From Chrysopilus asiliformis (Eukaryota; Arthropoda; Insecta; Diptera; Rhagionidae): a DNA stretch of 64,000 bases. How positions within the stretch are numbered: the stretch's first letter is position 1; every line of letters starts with the position of its first letter. A model generated the notes under the pieces. That model ran no database searches, had not been told where the DNA came from, and saw only the letters and a list, made by a program, of their open reading frames with translations. The position numbers and the translations under genes are program-made. The stretch covers positions 103,046,784 to 103,110,783 of the forward strand of contig OZ035962.1 in assembly GCA_964034945.1 (NCBI GenBank), in the 5' to 3' direction. This document shows, piece by piece, positions 21,838 through 35,300 of this stretch.

Positions 21838-23250
21838 CATCATAGGGTCAGACAACAAATAAAATAAAAGCCAACTGATTATTACAATCATTTTATTTAT
21901 ATTTGAATTATTTTCATAGTTGAATTTATTAATTTTTACAATAATTTCAATTTTTTCCATACTAAACTCCTAATACTTAAATCTAAATTTTCTTTCTCAT
22001 AAAATTTTCTGAAGGGTATACTCATCTAATCACATCCAGTCTAATTTTATTGTTGTTTTCATTAAAGTTTTCCATTTTTTTTAAAGAAATCAAAAGGATT
22101 TGTTTTTTAAAAAAAAAATATATACATAATATCCTCAAGATATTTAATTTTAGTTTTTATTTTCCCATTTATTTGTTCATTTATGGCTAAGAAATGGCAT
22201 CACTGTTGTTGTTTTCAATTGTAATTCATCATCTTAAGTAATTTAAATAGAAAAAAAATTGCTTGTGATACTGAATAAAAATTGTTTAAAATATATAATT
22301 CAAGATACATATTGTTAGCTATAACATCACAGTTTGCTCATTGTCTGTTAAAAAATAATTCAAATTACTACATACTGATTAAAATAAATCATTGATTTCA
22401 TTTAATGATAAGATGGCACCAATTTATTTTCTAATTTATGGTTTTTTTTTAACAAATTTATAGAAAACTGAACAGTTTTGTGGTTTTTTTCTAAGTTGAA
22501 ATTAAATCGAAATGTGTTTTTTTACTGTAAAGAAAATTTTCTCTATTAGAAAAAAAATCTTTGCAAATACTCATGAACGAAAAAACTTAAAAAACTTTCC
22601 AATTTTGAGTGTTTTGTAGTTTTAATAAAATTGACATTACTCCAGTATTAATAAAAATTAACCAAAATTCAAACAGCCTCTAATGTAAAACAAGAAAAAT
22701 ATAAAAAAATAAAAATATTCCATTAATTTATTGATTATCATAACATTATGGCCGTGATCGTTTCACTTTTAGCCGCCACAATCCGATCACTTATGATTTT
22801 ATTAATATAGCACTGCCGAGCCCATTTAGTTTCATTTGTTACATCTAAATTTATGAGAAAGTATGTTTGGTTCCAATTTTTATCAATAAAATTTTTTGTT
22901 TCTTTGTTTTTTTTTTCAATTCGGTTTTTTTTTCATTAAATTTTCTACAAAATAAGCTCTTCGAGACTTGGGTTTAACTTAAAGTCGAACCAATTTTTGT
23001 TATTATTTTACGATTTCCCTCATTTATTAGTTTTTAAATATACATATTTCTATTTATTTCTGAATTATTTATATATTTAATTATCACATTATTTACATAT
23101 AGATTTTTGCTTATTGTAAACCTTAGCTAAATACCTAATTTATTCAATCTATATGTACAAAACTAGGTAAATATCAAATATTAATAATTTTATTAATTGA
23201 AACGAAAAATCTTTTTTGATGATTCCTGTTTCATGAGAGGGTGATCGTCC
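21838..23250 (-). other. Probable long 3' UTR or downstream flank of pdm3
   Basis: An AT-rich stretch free of recognisable transposons lies directly after the pdm3 stop codon. Several AATAAA hexamers are present on the minus strand; one at 21,892-21,897 lies near the point where repeats resume, which would give a ~1.36-kb 3' UTR. Nothing in the sequence proves transcription to that point. Confidence 0.35.
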
Positions 23251-23375
23251 TTAAACCATTCCTTTTGACATCATTCGAACTGTATTTTTTAAGGCCTGAC
23301 GCTTATTACAAAACCATATTCTAATTACTTCACGTTCATATCCTAATTGATGTGCTAAGCCAGTAATCTCCGTAC
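23251..23375 (-). CDS. pdm3: pdm3 homeodomain end and stop codon
   Basis: Acceptor TCGATTTTCAG. Codes for EITGLAHQLGYEREVIRIW and FCNKRQALKNT, the second and recognition helices, then a short tail ending KGMV and TAA. Confidence 0.95.
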
Positions 23376-26300
23376 CTGAAAATCGAAAAAAAAAATTTGT
23401 AGAACAATTTTCGTATTGAGAATTTCTATGTATTTTACCTGACGGATGAGTATTTCTTTCGAAATGTGCATTTAACAGTTCCAATGCTTGAGGTGTGAAC
23501 GATGTGCGTCGTTTTCGTTTTTTGGACGGTTCCACACCGATAAAATCTGTTAAATGATTTTGACCGGTCTTGTAGCGATTCCAATGACTGAAAAAGTTTT
23601 ATTTGTTTTTTAATTAATTTTTTGTACATCGAAAAAGAATCAATTTTTTATGATTTTTCATGATTTTTCCCACATTCTCCAACATTTAATCTCATGTTAT
23701 TGTGAAATTAAATACTGTGAGTTTTTATCTTGTTACATGGAGAAAATTGTTGTTTCTTAATTTGAGAAAAATGGCACTAAGCCTATAAAAGTGGTAGAAA
23801 ATGTTTGGTTGCTTGAATTTAGTAACGGATTTTATGGCTCTAATTACTTGATACTTGAATTAAAAATCTTGGGGTTTTTGGCCGAAATCGTATTTCTCTG
23901 TGTCAACATCATGCCGTTTCGTTCTTAAAATCAAGAATATTCTTTTTGAATTCACTAACATCATACTAATATCTAAAAATGAGTTGGTGTCTGTCTGTCT
24001 GTATGTTCCTCTTTCACACAAAAACGGCTGAACTGATTGACTTGAAATTTGGCATGAGTGCCTGTGGTAGTTCTGGTTCCAACATAGGCATACGGAAAAG
24101 TAGCGCGAGGGGTGGGTGGAGTAAGGGGACGGGGTAAAGTGATTTCGAAACTTAGTTTTTGCGCTATGTTACCCTTCCGCGGGGAAACTACCGAGCCGGT
24201 AGGCCTGAAGTTTAGCTCCAACAAAGACCATAAAAAATTTTTTTTTTGAAACAACTTAACCCGGCAACGATGGGTATGCAAGCTAATTTTCTATAAAATT
24301 GACACAATTTTCAGTTACTAAAATTAAGAAAAATGTTACTTGAAATTAGAAAAACATTCTGCACCCATGTTTAAATCGTGCCTTCATTTGTAACATCCAG
24401 CACCCAAAAAATCATTTTTCACTTTTTAACCGACTTCCAAAAAGGAATAAGTTCTCATTTCGACTCCTATGTATTTTTAAAAGCTTTTATTTAGCTCGCT
24501 ATCTTGTCTGTTTGTCTGTTTGTCTGTTTGTCAGATCAAATCTTGCAACCCAATTTTGACCCACTTCCACTTGTCCGATTGACTTGAAATTTTGCACACT
24601 TATATAAGTCCGATGACAATACAATATTTTCACTACTTCGTCCTTATAAGGATAACGGAAGGTCCTGTAAGGATAACGTGATTATCCTTTTCTCCAAATT
24701 TTCCGGAAAAAAATCTATCCTGGGGGTTTTTGGCGTCGCTGAATCCGAATCTGTCATTAAAAAGTCAGTAAGGATAACGGAAGGTCCTGTAAGGATAACG
24801 TGATTATCCTTTTCTCCAAATTTTCCGGAAAAAAAATCTATCCTGGGGGTTTTTGGGGTCGCTGAATCCGAATCTGTCATTAAAAAGTCTGTAAGGATAA
24901 CGGAAGGTCCTGTAAGGATAACGTGATTATCCTTTTCTCCAAATTTTCCGGAAAAAAATCTATTCTGGGGGTTTTTGGGGTCGCTGAATCCGAATCTGTC
25001 ATTAAAAAGTCTGTAAGGATAACGGAAGGTCCTGTAAGGATAACGTGATTATCCTTTTCTCCAAATTTTCCGGAAAAAAATCTATTCTGGGGTTTTTGGG
25101 GTCGCTGAATCCGAATCTGTCATCAAAAACTCTGTAAGGATAACGGAAGGTCCTGTAAGGATAACGTGATTATCCTTTTCTCCAAATTTTGCGGAAAAAA
25201 ATCTATCCTGGGGGTTTTTGGGGTCGCTGAATCCGAATCTGTCATTAAAAAGTCTGTAAGGATAACGGAAGGTCCTGTAAGGATAACGTGATTATCCTTT
25301 TCTCCAAATTTTCCGGAAAAAAAATCTATTCTGGGGTTTTTGGGGTCGCTGAATCCGAATCTGTCATTAAAAAGTCTGTAAGGATAACGGAATGTCCTGT
25401 AAGGATAACGTGATTATCCTTTTTCTCAATTGTTCCGGGAAAAAATATATTCTGCGGGTTTTGGGGTTCGCTGAATACGATTCTCAAGTTAAAAAGCCTG
25501 TAAGGACATCTCAAATGTAAAGCTATATATTCGAAGACTAAAAAGAACAAAATAAAAAAAAAATAAAAAATTTTTTTTTAAAAAAAGCTTTTATTAAAAA
25601 AAATGCACTAAAAAGAAAAAAATAATTTTCTGGACGCTGTGTATCACAAATATAAAAGCTTTTAAAAAGCGAGATAAAGCATAAAACAATAAAATAAACA
25701 TTTATCTCGCTTTTTAAAAGCTTTTATATTTGTGATACACAGCGTCCAGAAAATTATTTTTTTCTTTTTAGTGCATTTTTTTTAATAAAAGCTTTTTTTA
25801 AGTGTGTTCACGCCTAACTTTTTAACTGGGTTGACGGATTTTGGTCATTCCAAAGAGAAAATTTTAGAGAAAGTTCCTGTTTGATGGCCGATGTAAGCTC
25901 CCCCCCTTGGCGCCATGCTTTCATACCCCTCCCCTGCTAGATTCTACATCGCTTGAGATATCGAACGATGGAAACTTGTTTCTGCGGCATTTTTTACCTT
26001 GTATTATTTTTATCACCGTCGTAACGGAACAAAGAGGGTATATGGGTTTAGGGTGAGAATTTGTTGAGACGAAGAAAACTTGAAAATCACTTTGTTAGAT
26101 ACGTAGAGTTTTTTTTTTAATAATTTAATTGAAATCATATTTATTTACCTTTCTTCTGCCTCTTTCATCCATCTTTCTAACACGGGTTTAATTTTTTGAG
26201 CACTCTTTGGTGTAATATCTAATTTTTCAAACCTATAAAAATAATTTTTTATTAAAATTGCACCACAATTTTAAAACAATATGCATAGGTTATCTACGGT

Positions 26301-29300
26301 TAGTATCTATTTTAATAAAATGTATGTACGAACGAAATGCCAGGACATTGACATAATATAATAAAATTTCTTTTTTTTTTAAATTAATTAGTTTCAAAAA
26401 AATTGTTTTTATAAAATTTACTTTTGAAAATCAAAAAAAGCTTCTCTTCGAACCAAAGAAAAAAATATTTAATACGACATGGCAATGCCCTGGCCTTTAT
26501 ATTCTTAATAGTAAAATATTTCTTAATTAACAAATTGTTTTATATTAATTAATAAAAATATGTTTTAATCAAAGTTAAAGGGAAAACTGAACGCACATAC
26601 ATTTTGCAATCAACAAAACTAATTTGGTTTGTTGACCAATACCAATAAAAGTATTTATTAGTAGGAATATTAATTACCGATTAAGAAACGTATATTAATC
26701 AAACCAATTTTAACAATTTACGAATATTATTGTGATATTTACTTCTAATACATAATAATGTTAATCAACAGCGAATATGTTACGCAGTTAGTGGTGTGTA
26801 AACGCAAAATTTCAGGAATATTCCAATTCGAAAAATTCAAATTAATTTTATTCAAGAATTTATTGTAATACGATGACAATAGTCTTCTTATTTTCTATGC
26901 TGATTTATAAAACCTGCTTTAATTACTACATAGATAGACAAGTATTTACTTTATATATTTAGTTTCCATGTGAATATTGTTTAATTTATGATTAATATAC
27001 ATTTCTTAATTGAATCTTTATGTTTTCCTGGGATAATGTTGGTTTTCATATCAATAAAAACTAATAATTCCAAAACAAAAAAAAGATCTATATTTATATT
27101 AGTGTTGTTTATAATCTCATATGTGGAACATACATGTTCTGCTGTTGCGAAGATAGTTGGGCGGCATACATCTGAGCGGCAAGGGCACTAGCCGTGTGCA
27201 TCAAGTTGTTTTTAAATTTGTTACATTTTTTTTTCGTTGGTTGAATTGTAGACGGCAACGTCCCCAGACGCACCATTCGATCAAATGAATATTAACCAAT
27301 CAATTTTGTACATTTTTTAAAAGCATAATTGATCAAACACACATGAATACACCAATTTAGTGTCAAAATATAAAATTTAGTAGTTCGATGTTGTATTGAT
27401 TGTATTGACGATGATTTCCGAAAATTAAGAAAAAAAAATGAAAATTAAGATTAAAAATTTTTCAAATATTGAATTTTTTTAGGATTATTTATAAGGAATC
27501 TATATATTTACTTATTATAGAAAATGTCCTGGCAAATGAAACAAAAATCATAAACTCCGTTCTGCCGAAAATTATTTTAATGATACTTCTTCGATTTGAA
27601 AGATCTGCCGTATAAAATGTTTTTACTTTTGAAAATTACTTTAAGTGCTGGTAATAAAAGCCTCCCAAAATTATAAAAAAAAAACATATTGTAAAAAAGT
27701 TTAAACATATTCTCTGCCTACGACATTGTTATAGTTAAATTCGTCTGGGACAATTAAATTCGCTTATGAAAAATTCTATCGATTTTTGTGGTTGTGATTT
27801 TTGTATCTTCTTATATTTTTATTTTTTTTCGGAAAGTTTTTTTTTGAATAACCGATTATTTCAACATTGAAAAGTTTCAACTTCTTAGACGAAAATTCCA
27901 CATTCTACATCTATTCCACATTTTCCAAGAAGTCAAACATAATTTGATTCTCGCAGCGTTTTTGTTCAAATCGCGACATGAAAAAATATTTTTAAAAAAC
28001 GGCTCAGCTCGACACGTAATAGGAAATAGCAAAAAAAAAAAATGCACGTAATTTAAAACAAAAATGCGCACGTATAATTTTTTGCTTGATTTCTTTTGGT
28101 AATTAAATTATATATAAGAACAATAAATAAATATGTCCTTCATATGATTCTTATTTATAAATATATGTATATATATTTATTAGTTTTGAGCAAATACTTT
28201 AAAATCTTACCTGCATATGGCACTTTGACTATAGGCGGGGCCTTCTGTAACAGACAGAGCTTGGCCGACTTGAGTTTGTGTTAAGCCCAAAGATAATCGT
28301 CTTAATTTGAACGCTTTAGCAAACTCTTTAATTTCATCTAAATCAATGCCGTCAACCACATTGCAATTTGTTTGATTAATAGTTGGTTCATCTTAAAAAA
28401 AAAGAAAGAAACCCAAATTTAAATTTACGAATGTCAACAATTAGAGATATATATACAGTTGAATCTCGATAACTTGAACTTGAAGCATAGAGAAAAAAAT
28501 CGAATTAAAGAAGAATTCGATCCTGAGTACGGCGGTTATTTGAATTTTTGGGAAATAATGAAAATGATTCGTGAAGGCCGAAAGCAGTTTAGATCTTAAT
28601 ATTTCAACTATAGTTTAGATGCATTATAATGTGTGAAATTCTTGTGTGAAATTCACTTTTTTGTGTGAAATTCATTTTTCACACTTTTACAACGTTACTT
28701 CGTACATAAAAAGTCGTATATTGAGTGGCGACGTATCTCAAAAAGTCTTATATCGAAACGTGGTAAATCGAGTGAATCTTGTATTTAAAATATCAGTTGT
28801 GATCAACACAAAACTTTCGTCTGCAATATTTAGTTTCGGGAATAAAATGTAAAAAAAAATATTTCTTCAAATGTCTGGAGAACCGTTAAAGATACGTAAA
28901 AACTATTGAAGGTAAACATGTAGTAAATTTCATACCCATGTACGTATCTTAAATAACTTGAGAACTCATTGACCTAGCGACGTGACATAATTTTTTTTAC
29001 ATTTGCTGCTTTAACGGTTCTCAAGATATTTTTAAAAAAATATCAAAGATAAGGAAAACTACAATTGCCAAAAGGTAATTGTCGGAAACTCTACATGAGG
29101 GCAGACCGAATTTTGATATTAAAACTTAAGAAAAGTACAATTGAAGACGTGGGTGCAAAAACCAGGGCACCAATCATGTATTCCGACGCGTCTCTGTCTT
29201 TCGACTTCGACGCAGCTTTTAACTCTTGACTTCGCCATATCTGCAGTTTGACATTTCGCGGAATCGTCACTATGAATCGAAACGTGATTCTGACTGTCAC

Positions 29301-32300
29301 TCTAGGAAATTTGAAGCTGCTGATATGGTGAAGTCAAGAGTTAAAAGCTGCGTCGAAGTCGAAAGACAGAGACGCGTCGGAATATATGATTGGTGCCCAG
29401 ATAACTCCACTTTTAACAGAAATTGGGTTTTTCACTAATTATATATAAAAAACATATTTCCCATCGCTTGGTGGTAAAATCAGACTTTGCATGCCCACAA
29501 TACAGCTGTTGTATTGTATTTATTTTGGAGTTATCCTTCATATAATAGAGAATGCACAAATAATTAATAAAACATTTTTTTCCACCTCCTGAAAAATATT
29601 GAAAAGTGGAGTTATTTCGTTTTTGCACCCACGTCTTCAATTGCTAAGGGCCAGACGTTCTGAATGAGGACAGACAAATTTTTATTTTTTATTAACCCCC
29701 CCCCCTCCCCTTTCCTTTGTATGGGTAGTGTAGAGGGGGGGGGGGGGGGGGGGAGAAATAGTCCGATTGGATTTTGGATGTACGGAAAGGTTATGTTATA
29801 TCACATTTTGGTTTCTCGGACTGACCGTCATCCCAGACAATCTTGCTTAGTTCATTTTTTTTATGCGACATTCGATTCGATGCGTTACAAACGATATACT
29901 AAATTTAATATACTACTATATGATTATCACATCGAGTATAAAGTCTTGTCAGAGTAACGTAAATGAAATTTCAATATTTACCCTTGATTTAAATTTATTA
30001 AACAACAAAAACTTTCGCAAAACTTTTGGATTAAATATTTTTATTTACTGGTATCGATTTGTTCGTACTTTTTAAATGAACATAGGATAAATTTACCTTG
30101 CGTATTTACGAATTTCGTAGAATGGCAATTTATTACATTATCACGTATGAAATATGGTTATGCATCATCTCCAGGATACTGGCATAAAGACATTAGCTGT
30201 CTATTGCATTTCTTAATTAGTTCGCATTGAACTTACTAAATATCTAAACTACCCAGCTTAGATCTGATCAGCCTTGTACTTTAATATCGTATAGACACCA
30301 TATTCTGATTGATAGACAGGAGGAAAGTGCATATACGATTATATGTTTGTATGTTGGTATGACGAAAAGTATGTTTAAGAACATTATATCGGATATTATA
30401 TCGGTTGCACATAATGTTTTCCTGGGTGGTTGTTATTTTATCATATACTCCTACCCCATCTAGTCTACCTACACACACGCGGATATGCTTTGCCACAAGT
30501 TCAGGCGTTGTGGGCGCGAGAAGCTGGAACCTGGAATCTAAAAGGGAGATAGGGAAAATAGAGGGAAGAACGAAAGACGCTATCCGTTAAGTTTAAGCCA
30601 TTGAAGGCAAATTGTTTCTATTTTCTACCCACAGACGATAAGAACCACTATTAGGTCGATGCTCACAACAACAAACGAGACAACGAGTGTGAGGGGAGAA
30701 CTTCTATATATATAACCATAGTCAAGCGGTATAAACATTGCGAGTAGGGTATACAATTATAATTAGTCAACTAATTGATGGCGTAATGCATATTTAATTA
30801 TATAATCGAATATCGGTTGTTCTTGTTGTTCATATAATTAGTGCATGTCAAAGATGGCGTTATCGTAGTTGTTGTTACTTTTTAGTTATCTTACAACCTC
30901 AACCCCTCGATAAAGTTCCATTTGACACTACTATATTGCTTATTGTAGCTTATCAACCACCCATCATCAGCCATTACCAACATTCATTTAACTATCATTA
31001 CCATCATTCTCTAATTTTAATACCTATAAAAGTATAGACGTTAGTGCAATTATTATATTGAAGCTTTTACATTACTCTCAGTAGACAAAGACATCACATT
31101 GGCACATTATCGTATGGTAGACTTTGACATTGGGGATAATAATTATAAATAGTAATGATAAATAATAATCGCAATGATGTTCTTGTTGTCGCCATTATTC
31201 TTAGTAACAATGTCATCTTCCGACAATTGTATTGAATAAACCAGGGGTGTGAAGTCAGAGTCGCCAATTCGGAGTTATTAGTTTTTGATCGGAGTTGGAG
31301 TCGTTATAACAGCCAGGACTCCGACTCCAACAAAAAAAAATTTTAACCAGAAAAATTTTAAAATTTCTAAAACAAACACAGCGGAAAATTTGGATTAATT
31401 TTTTAAATTTCTCGCAACGATTTCGTTAAAAATAGATTCAACCAACGTGTTTTAAAAAAAGAATTTTCGAGTTATTCAACTTTTTTGGCCTATGTTACAC
31501 ACGGCAACTTTAAACCGATACACGATACAAAAAGTTGCTCGTTTGTGCTACACGCGGAGACAAGTTGCCGGAGACTTCTGTATATTACACAGTGAGTGTT
31601 TCATATGTGTGTGAAGTTGTGTGAAGAACGAACCCGTTCTTTGTGCTTGTGTGCGTATTTTGTCGCCTTGTTTCTACTTTCGGAACTGGCGACATTAGCC
31701 ACCGCTTCCCTCACTTCTCGCGCCTATACTTAAGAAAAGTCGCCGCTTAAAGTTGCCCCGTGTACCAGGGGCCTTAGAGTTTAAATTTGCGTTTTTTAAA
31801 CAACTTAGGCCCGTTTGCGCGTACTATTCTTAATAAATTAAGTTGTGGCTAGCCTACTTAAACCGTAGGAATTCTTCGACTTAAATTTTTTAAGTTGTAC
31901 ATAAGTTGCTAAGTTTTGTTGGTGCAAACGGCACTAAGTCTCGTTGGTGCAAACGGCACTTAGTTGAAAATTTAAATGTCAAACGCTAAATTTTATATTT
32001 TAGGTTTAAATTTCACACAAAAAAGTTGAAATTTTCTGAAATAAAATGTTGTTAAGAAATAGTTTAGTTTTTAAACTGAAAAATGTAAAAACTAAACCGA
32101 AAATACGAAAAAGTTAAATTTTCAACTTTAAATAGATTAGTTTTTAAACTAAAAAATTAAAGAAATTGACACAAAAAATTGATAAAAGGCTGGTTTGATA
32201 GCAACGACGTTGCCACCGACTCAAGTGTCTGTAAAGCGGCTGTTTTCAGCACTAAAATCGTAAGCGGCTGTTTTCAGCACTAAAATCGTAAGACGCAATA

Positions 32301-35300
32301 ATAAAAGCTACCCTATTTTTAAGGACAAATTCCCGATAATTCGCTTTTGAAACATTTTTCTTTAATATTGTTAATGAAGTCAGTTTTTAGTCAATTAAAT
32401 AATTGATATTAATATTAGCTGTTATCTTCTACAAAAATGATACTTTTGTTCTCTACCCAAGCACCCATTTGCAACTCAGGTCACAATGTGACCCTGGTCG
32501 CAAAGTTTTGGTTACAAAGCTGTTTGTAAAATGGTTGCTTTGTGACCAGTCGCAATGAAACTGGTTTCAAATTGATTACTTTGTAACCGATCACGAAAAA
32601 CGGTTTGACCGGTCACAATGAAACTGGTTGCAAATTAATTACATTATGGCCGGTTACAAATTAACGGTTGCAAATCGGTTACTACGTGACCAGTCGATGA
32701 GCTGGTATTGTTTTTCGTTTTTTTATCGTGATCGTTTATAACTTACTTACAAACGTTACATTGACGTTGCAGCAACCAATTTGTAACCACATGTATTTTA
32801 TGTTATGTGACCATCGTGCAATCGGCATGTGATATTTTTTGGTTACTTGGGTAGTATGTTTGTTTTTGTTGTATTTGAAAAATTGAACCTTTTCTTATAT
32901 TCCTTAAAGTAAATAAAAAAATTTCGAACACCAATCGTCTTCATTTCTGTTAAATTATTCATCTTAATAAATATCTTAGAAAAGCTATTTCACAATTTTG
33001 TATCTTAATAGATTACACTTGTAGTGAAAGTCAGTGTCGGAGTCAAAGTCGGAGTCAGTGTCGCAGTCAAAGTCGGAGTCAAAGTCGGAGTTGGTCTTTA
33101 AAAAACTGGCGGATCTGGAGTTGCAGTCGGAGGGGGGTTTTTCCGAACGACAAAATAAGTTATATACGATTATATGTTATAACCGAATTCAAACCTCCTT
33201 CAACCAAGCATCCATTTAATCACAAAACATGAATAGTGATCCCTTTACGTCGTTTTGCATATCGATACGCTCGAAATATGTAAAGTACTTGTATTATAAA
33301 TTAATGTAGACAGGATAAAATTTCGTACAAAATCTAAATCAGATCATATTGCAATATGCAGTGATTAAGTATAAATATACTTAGGATAGAAATTATGCAT
33401 AGATCTAATAAGTAAATTTCCTCATAAGTTTATAATAACTTTATGCAACTTTATCTGTTCGAGGTAATGCTTCGGATGAATAATTTATATAATGCGCTTT
33501 AAACGTTATGTAGAGGAATTTCATTAATTTCTCAATTAAACTATTAAAATATTAATCATTATAAATCGATTTGAGTAGTGTTTTGGAACATTCTAAATGA
33601 AAAAATTTATGGTATTATATTTTTATTATCGATTATCATTGTATATAAATTTACCAAAAAGCAACAACTGTTTATGTCTAAAAATGAAATTTTGAGAAAA
33701 ATTGTCAACACACATTTATGTAAAAAATAAACTTTATTATCTGGAGAAACTTGACCCCAACTAAATTATATGAGAAGGACCATATTTATTTTTATGACTG
33801 CTGGAGGAGGCGGGGGGAAGCATAACGACGGAACTGGAGCAAAAAATTATATATATAAAAAAACCTTTTATCTTATTGTATTATATTATGGAAAAAAAAT
33901 TACTTGAAAAGCACAACGCTCGAAAAAAAGCATAGAAATATTGAAAAATTATGTTTTCTTCTAAAGCAAAGAAAATATGCGAAAGCTCTACGAAATAATC
34001 GTTATCGTAATAGTGAAAACACCAATAAAAAGAAATGGGCCGCAGCCGAAATCGTTTGATATTTCTGCGCCCTAGGTGAAAGTCTATTGAAAAAACGCAT
34101 CGTAGCCAAAAAAAAAAGATATAATTCACAGCAATCCGCAGGAAAATTGGAGGGTAGTTTCCCGAATTTTCAATTGTTTTTAGGGTTTAAAAAATAACAT
34201 CAGTATATTGAATAACCCGTGACAATACTTTAGTTTCCGCGACACTCTAACTATACGCCAAAATTGTTTTCGGTATTTTTGCCGTATTTTTTCCAAAAAA
34301 AATGTACAGGAGGTACACGTTATAGTTAACGTTACTTTTCCAAAAGTTTATAGAAAACTACGATTTTTTAAAACTCATCAACAAATGTTTTCAAGTCGCT
34401 AGCTCAACCCTTTCTCGAGTTTTGTGAGATACGTAAAATGGATAGACCAACAGACAGATGCCCAGATATCCTTATTATCTGAATCCGTCTGAAACGGATT
34501 TCGTACTAATCAGAAAGTTTCTATATGCACCGGTTCTCTAGTCAGTTACCATTATGAATACAATACTTTCTTCTACAGCTACGCAGAGGAAAGAGAAAAT
34601 TTTATTAGTGGCTATGATTCGTTGGTGCTAATTGTTCCAAGGCTCGTTTAAACGTAATACTCTTTAAAAAAAATTGTACTTAGCCTACGTCGACCCTAGA
34701 GGCTCTATACCCCTTAGTGATGTTATCGCGTAATTGGTAAATTGTTTCAAAGTTTTGTTGTTTCAGGAATTCTTGAAAAATCTGCAATAAATAGAGTATG
34801 GATGTTAAAGGATTTAAAAGGAATTCTATCAACGTTGCTAAAACAAATGCTTGAGAAAAAAATATTTTGTTTTTTAAATCAAATTTTTAAAATTCTTCGT
34901 AAAATCTTCTAACACCCGATCTTTTAATCTCTGAAATATAATTTATATACTTCGTATGAATACTTTTAATGAAGTCAAAATATAATGGACAAACAAAATA
35001 TCGAATTTATTGGGAAAACAAAGGGCAAACGAACTTTGAAAAGTATCATATGTGTCCAAATAACCACAAAATAATGAATTAAATCGTATGCAAATTAAAA
35101 TATTCTTCGAAACAAAATCGTGTTGGTATTTAACGGACTCGTATTACATTCGAAATTTCTAGTTATTAAATTTGAAAGTGGAAAGGAACATTTTTTAGTC
35201 AACTTCATAGTAAAATGGGATTTAAAATTAATGTTTTAAAGATGAATTTAGCTACAATATCGATAGTTGAAATGGTAAAAATACTTGGAGGGGTTTGCTT

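Larger units (their letters stand above)
31243..33150 (+). mobile_element. Decayed hAT-type transposon region
   Basis: The left edge CAGGGGTGTGAAGTCAGAGT resembles hAT ends with GGAGTCG repeats. GGAGTC/AAAGTC repeats recur at 33,023-33,125. A fragment of a hAT transposase C-terminus lies between. The right inverted end is not found and the borders are approximate. Confidence 0.45.

Noticed and set aside
24644..25550. Tandem 122-bp array as a CRISPR array
   Set aside because: The whole unit is repeated with no variable spacers, the period is too long, and the genome is eukaryotic. It is a tandem repeat from a transposon core.
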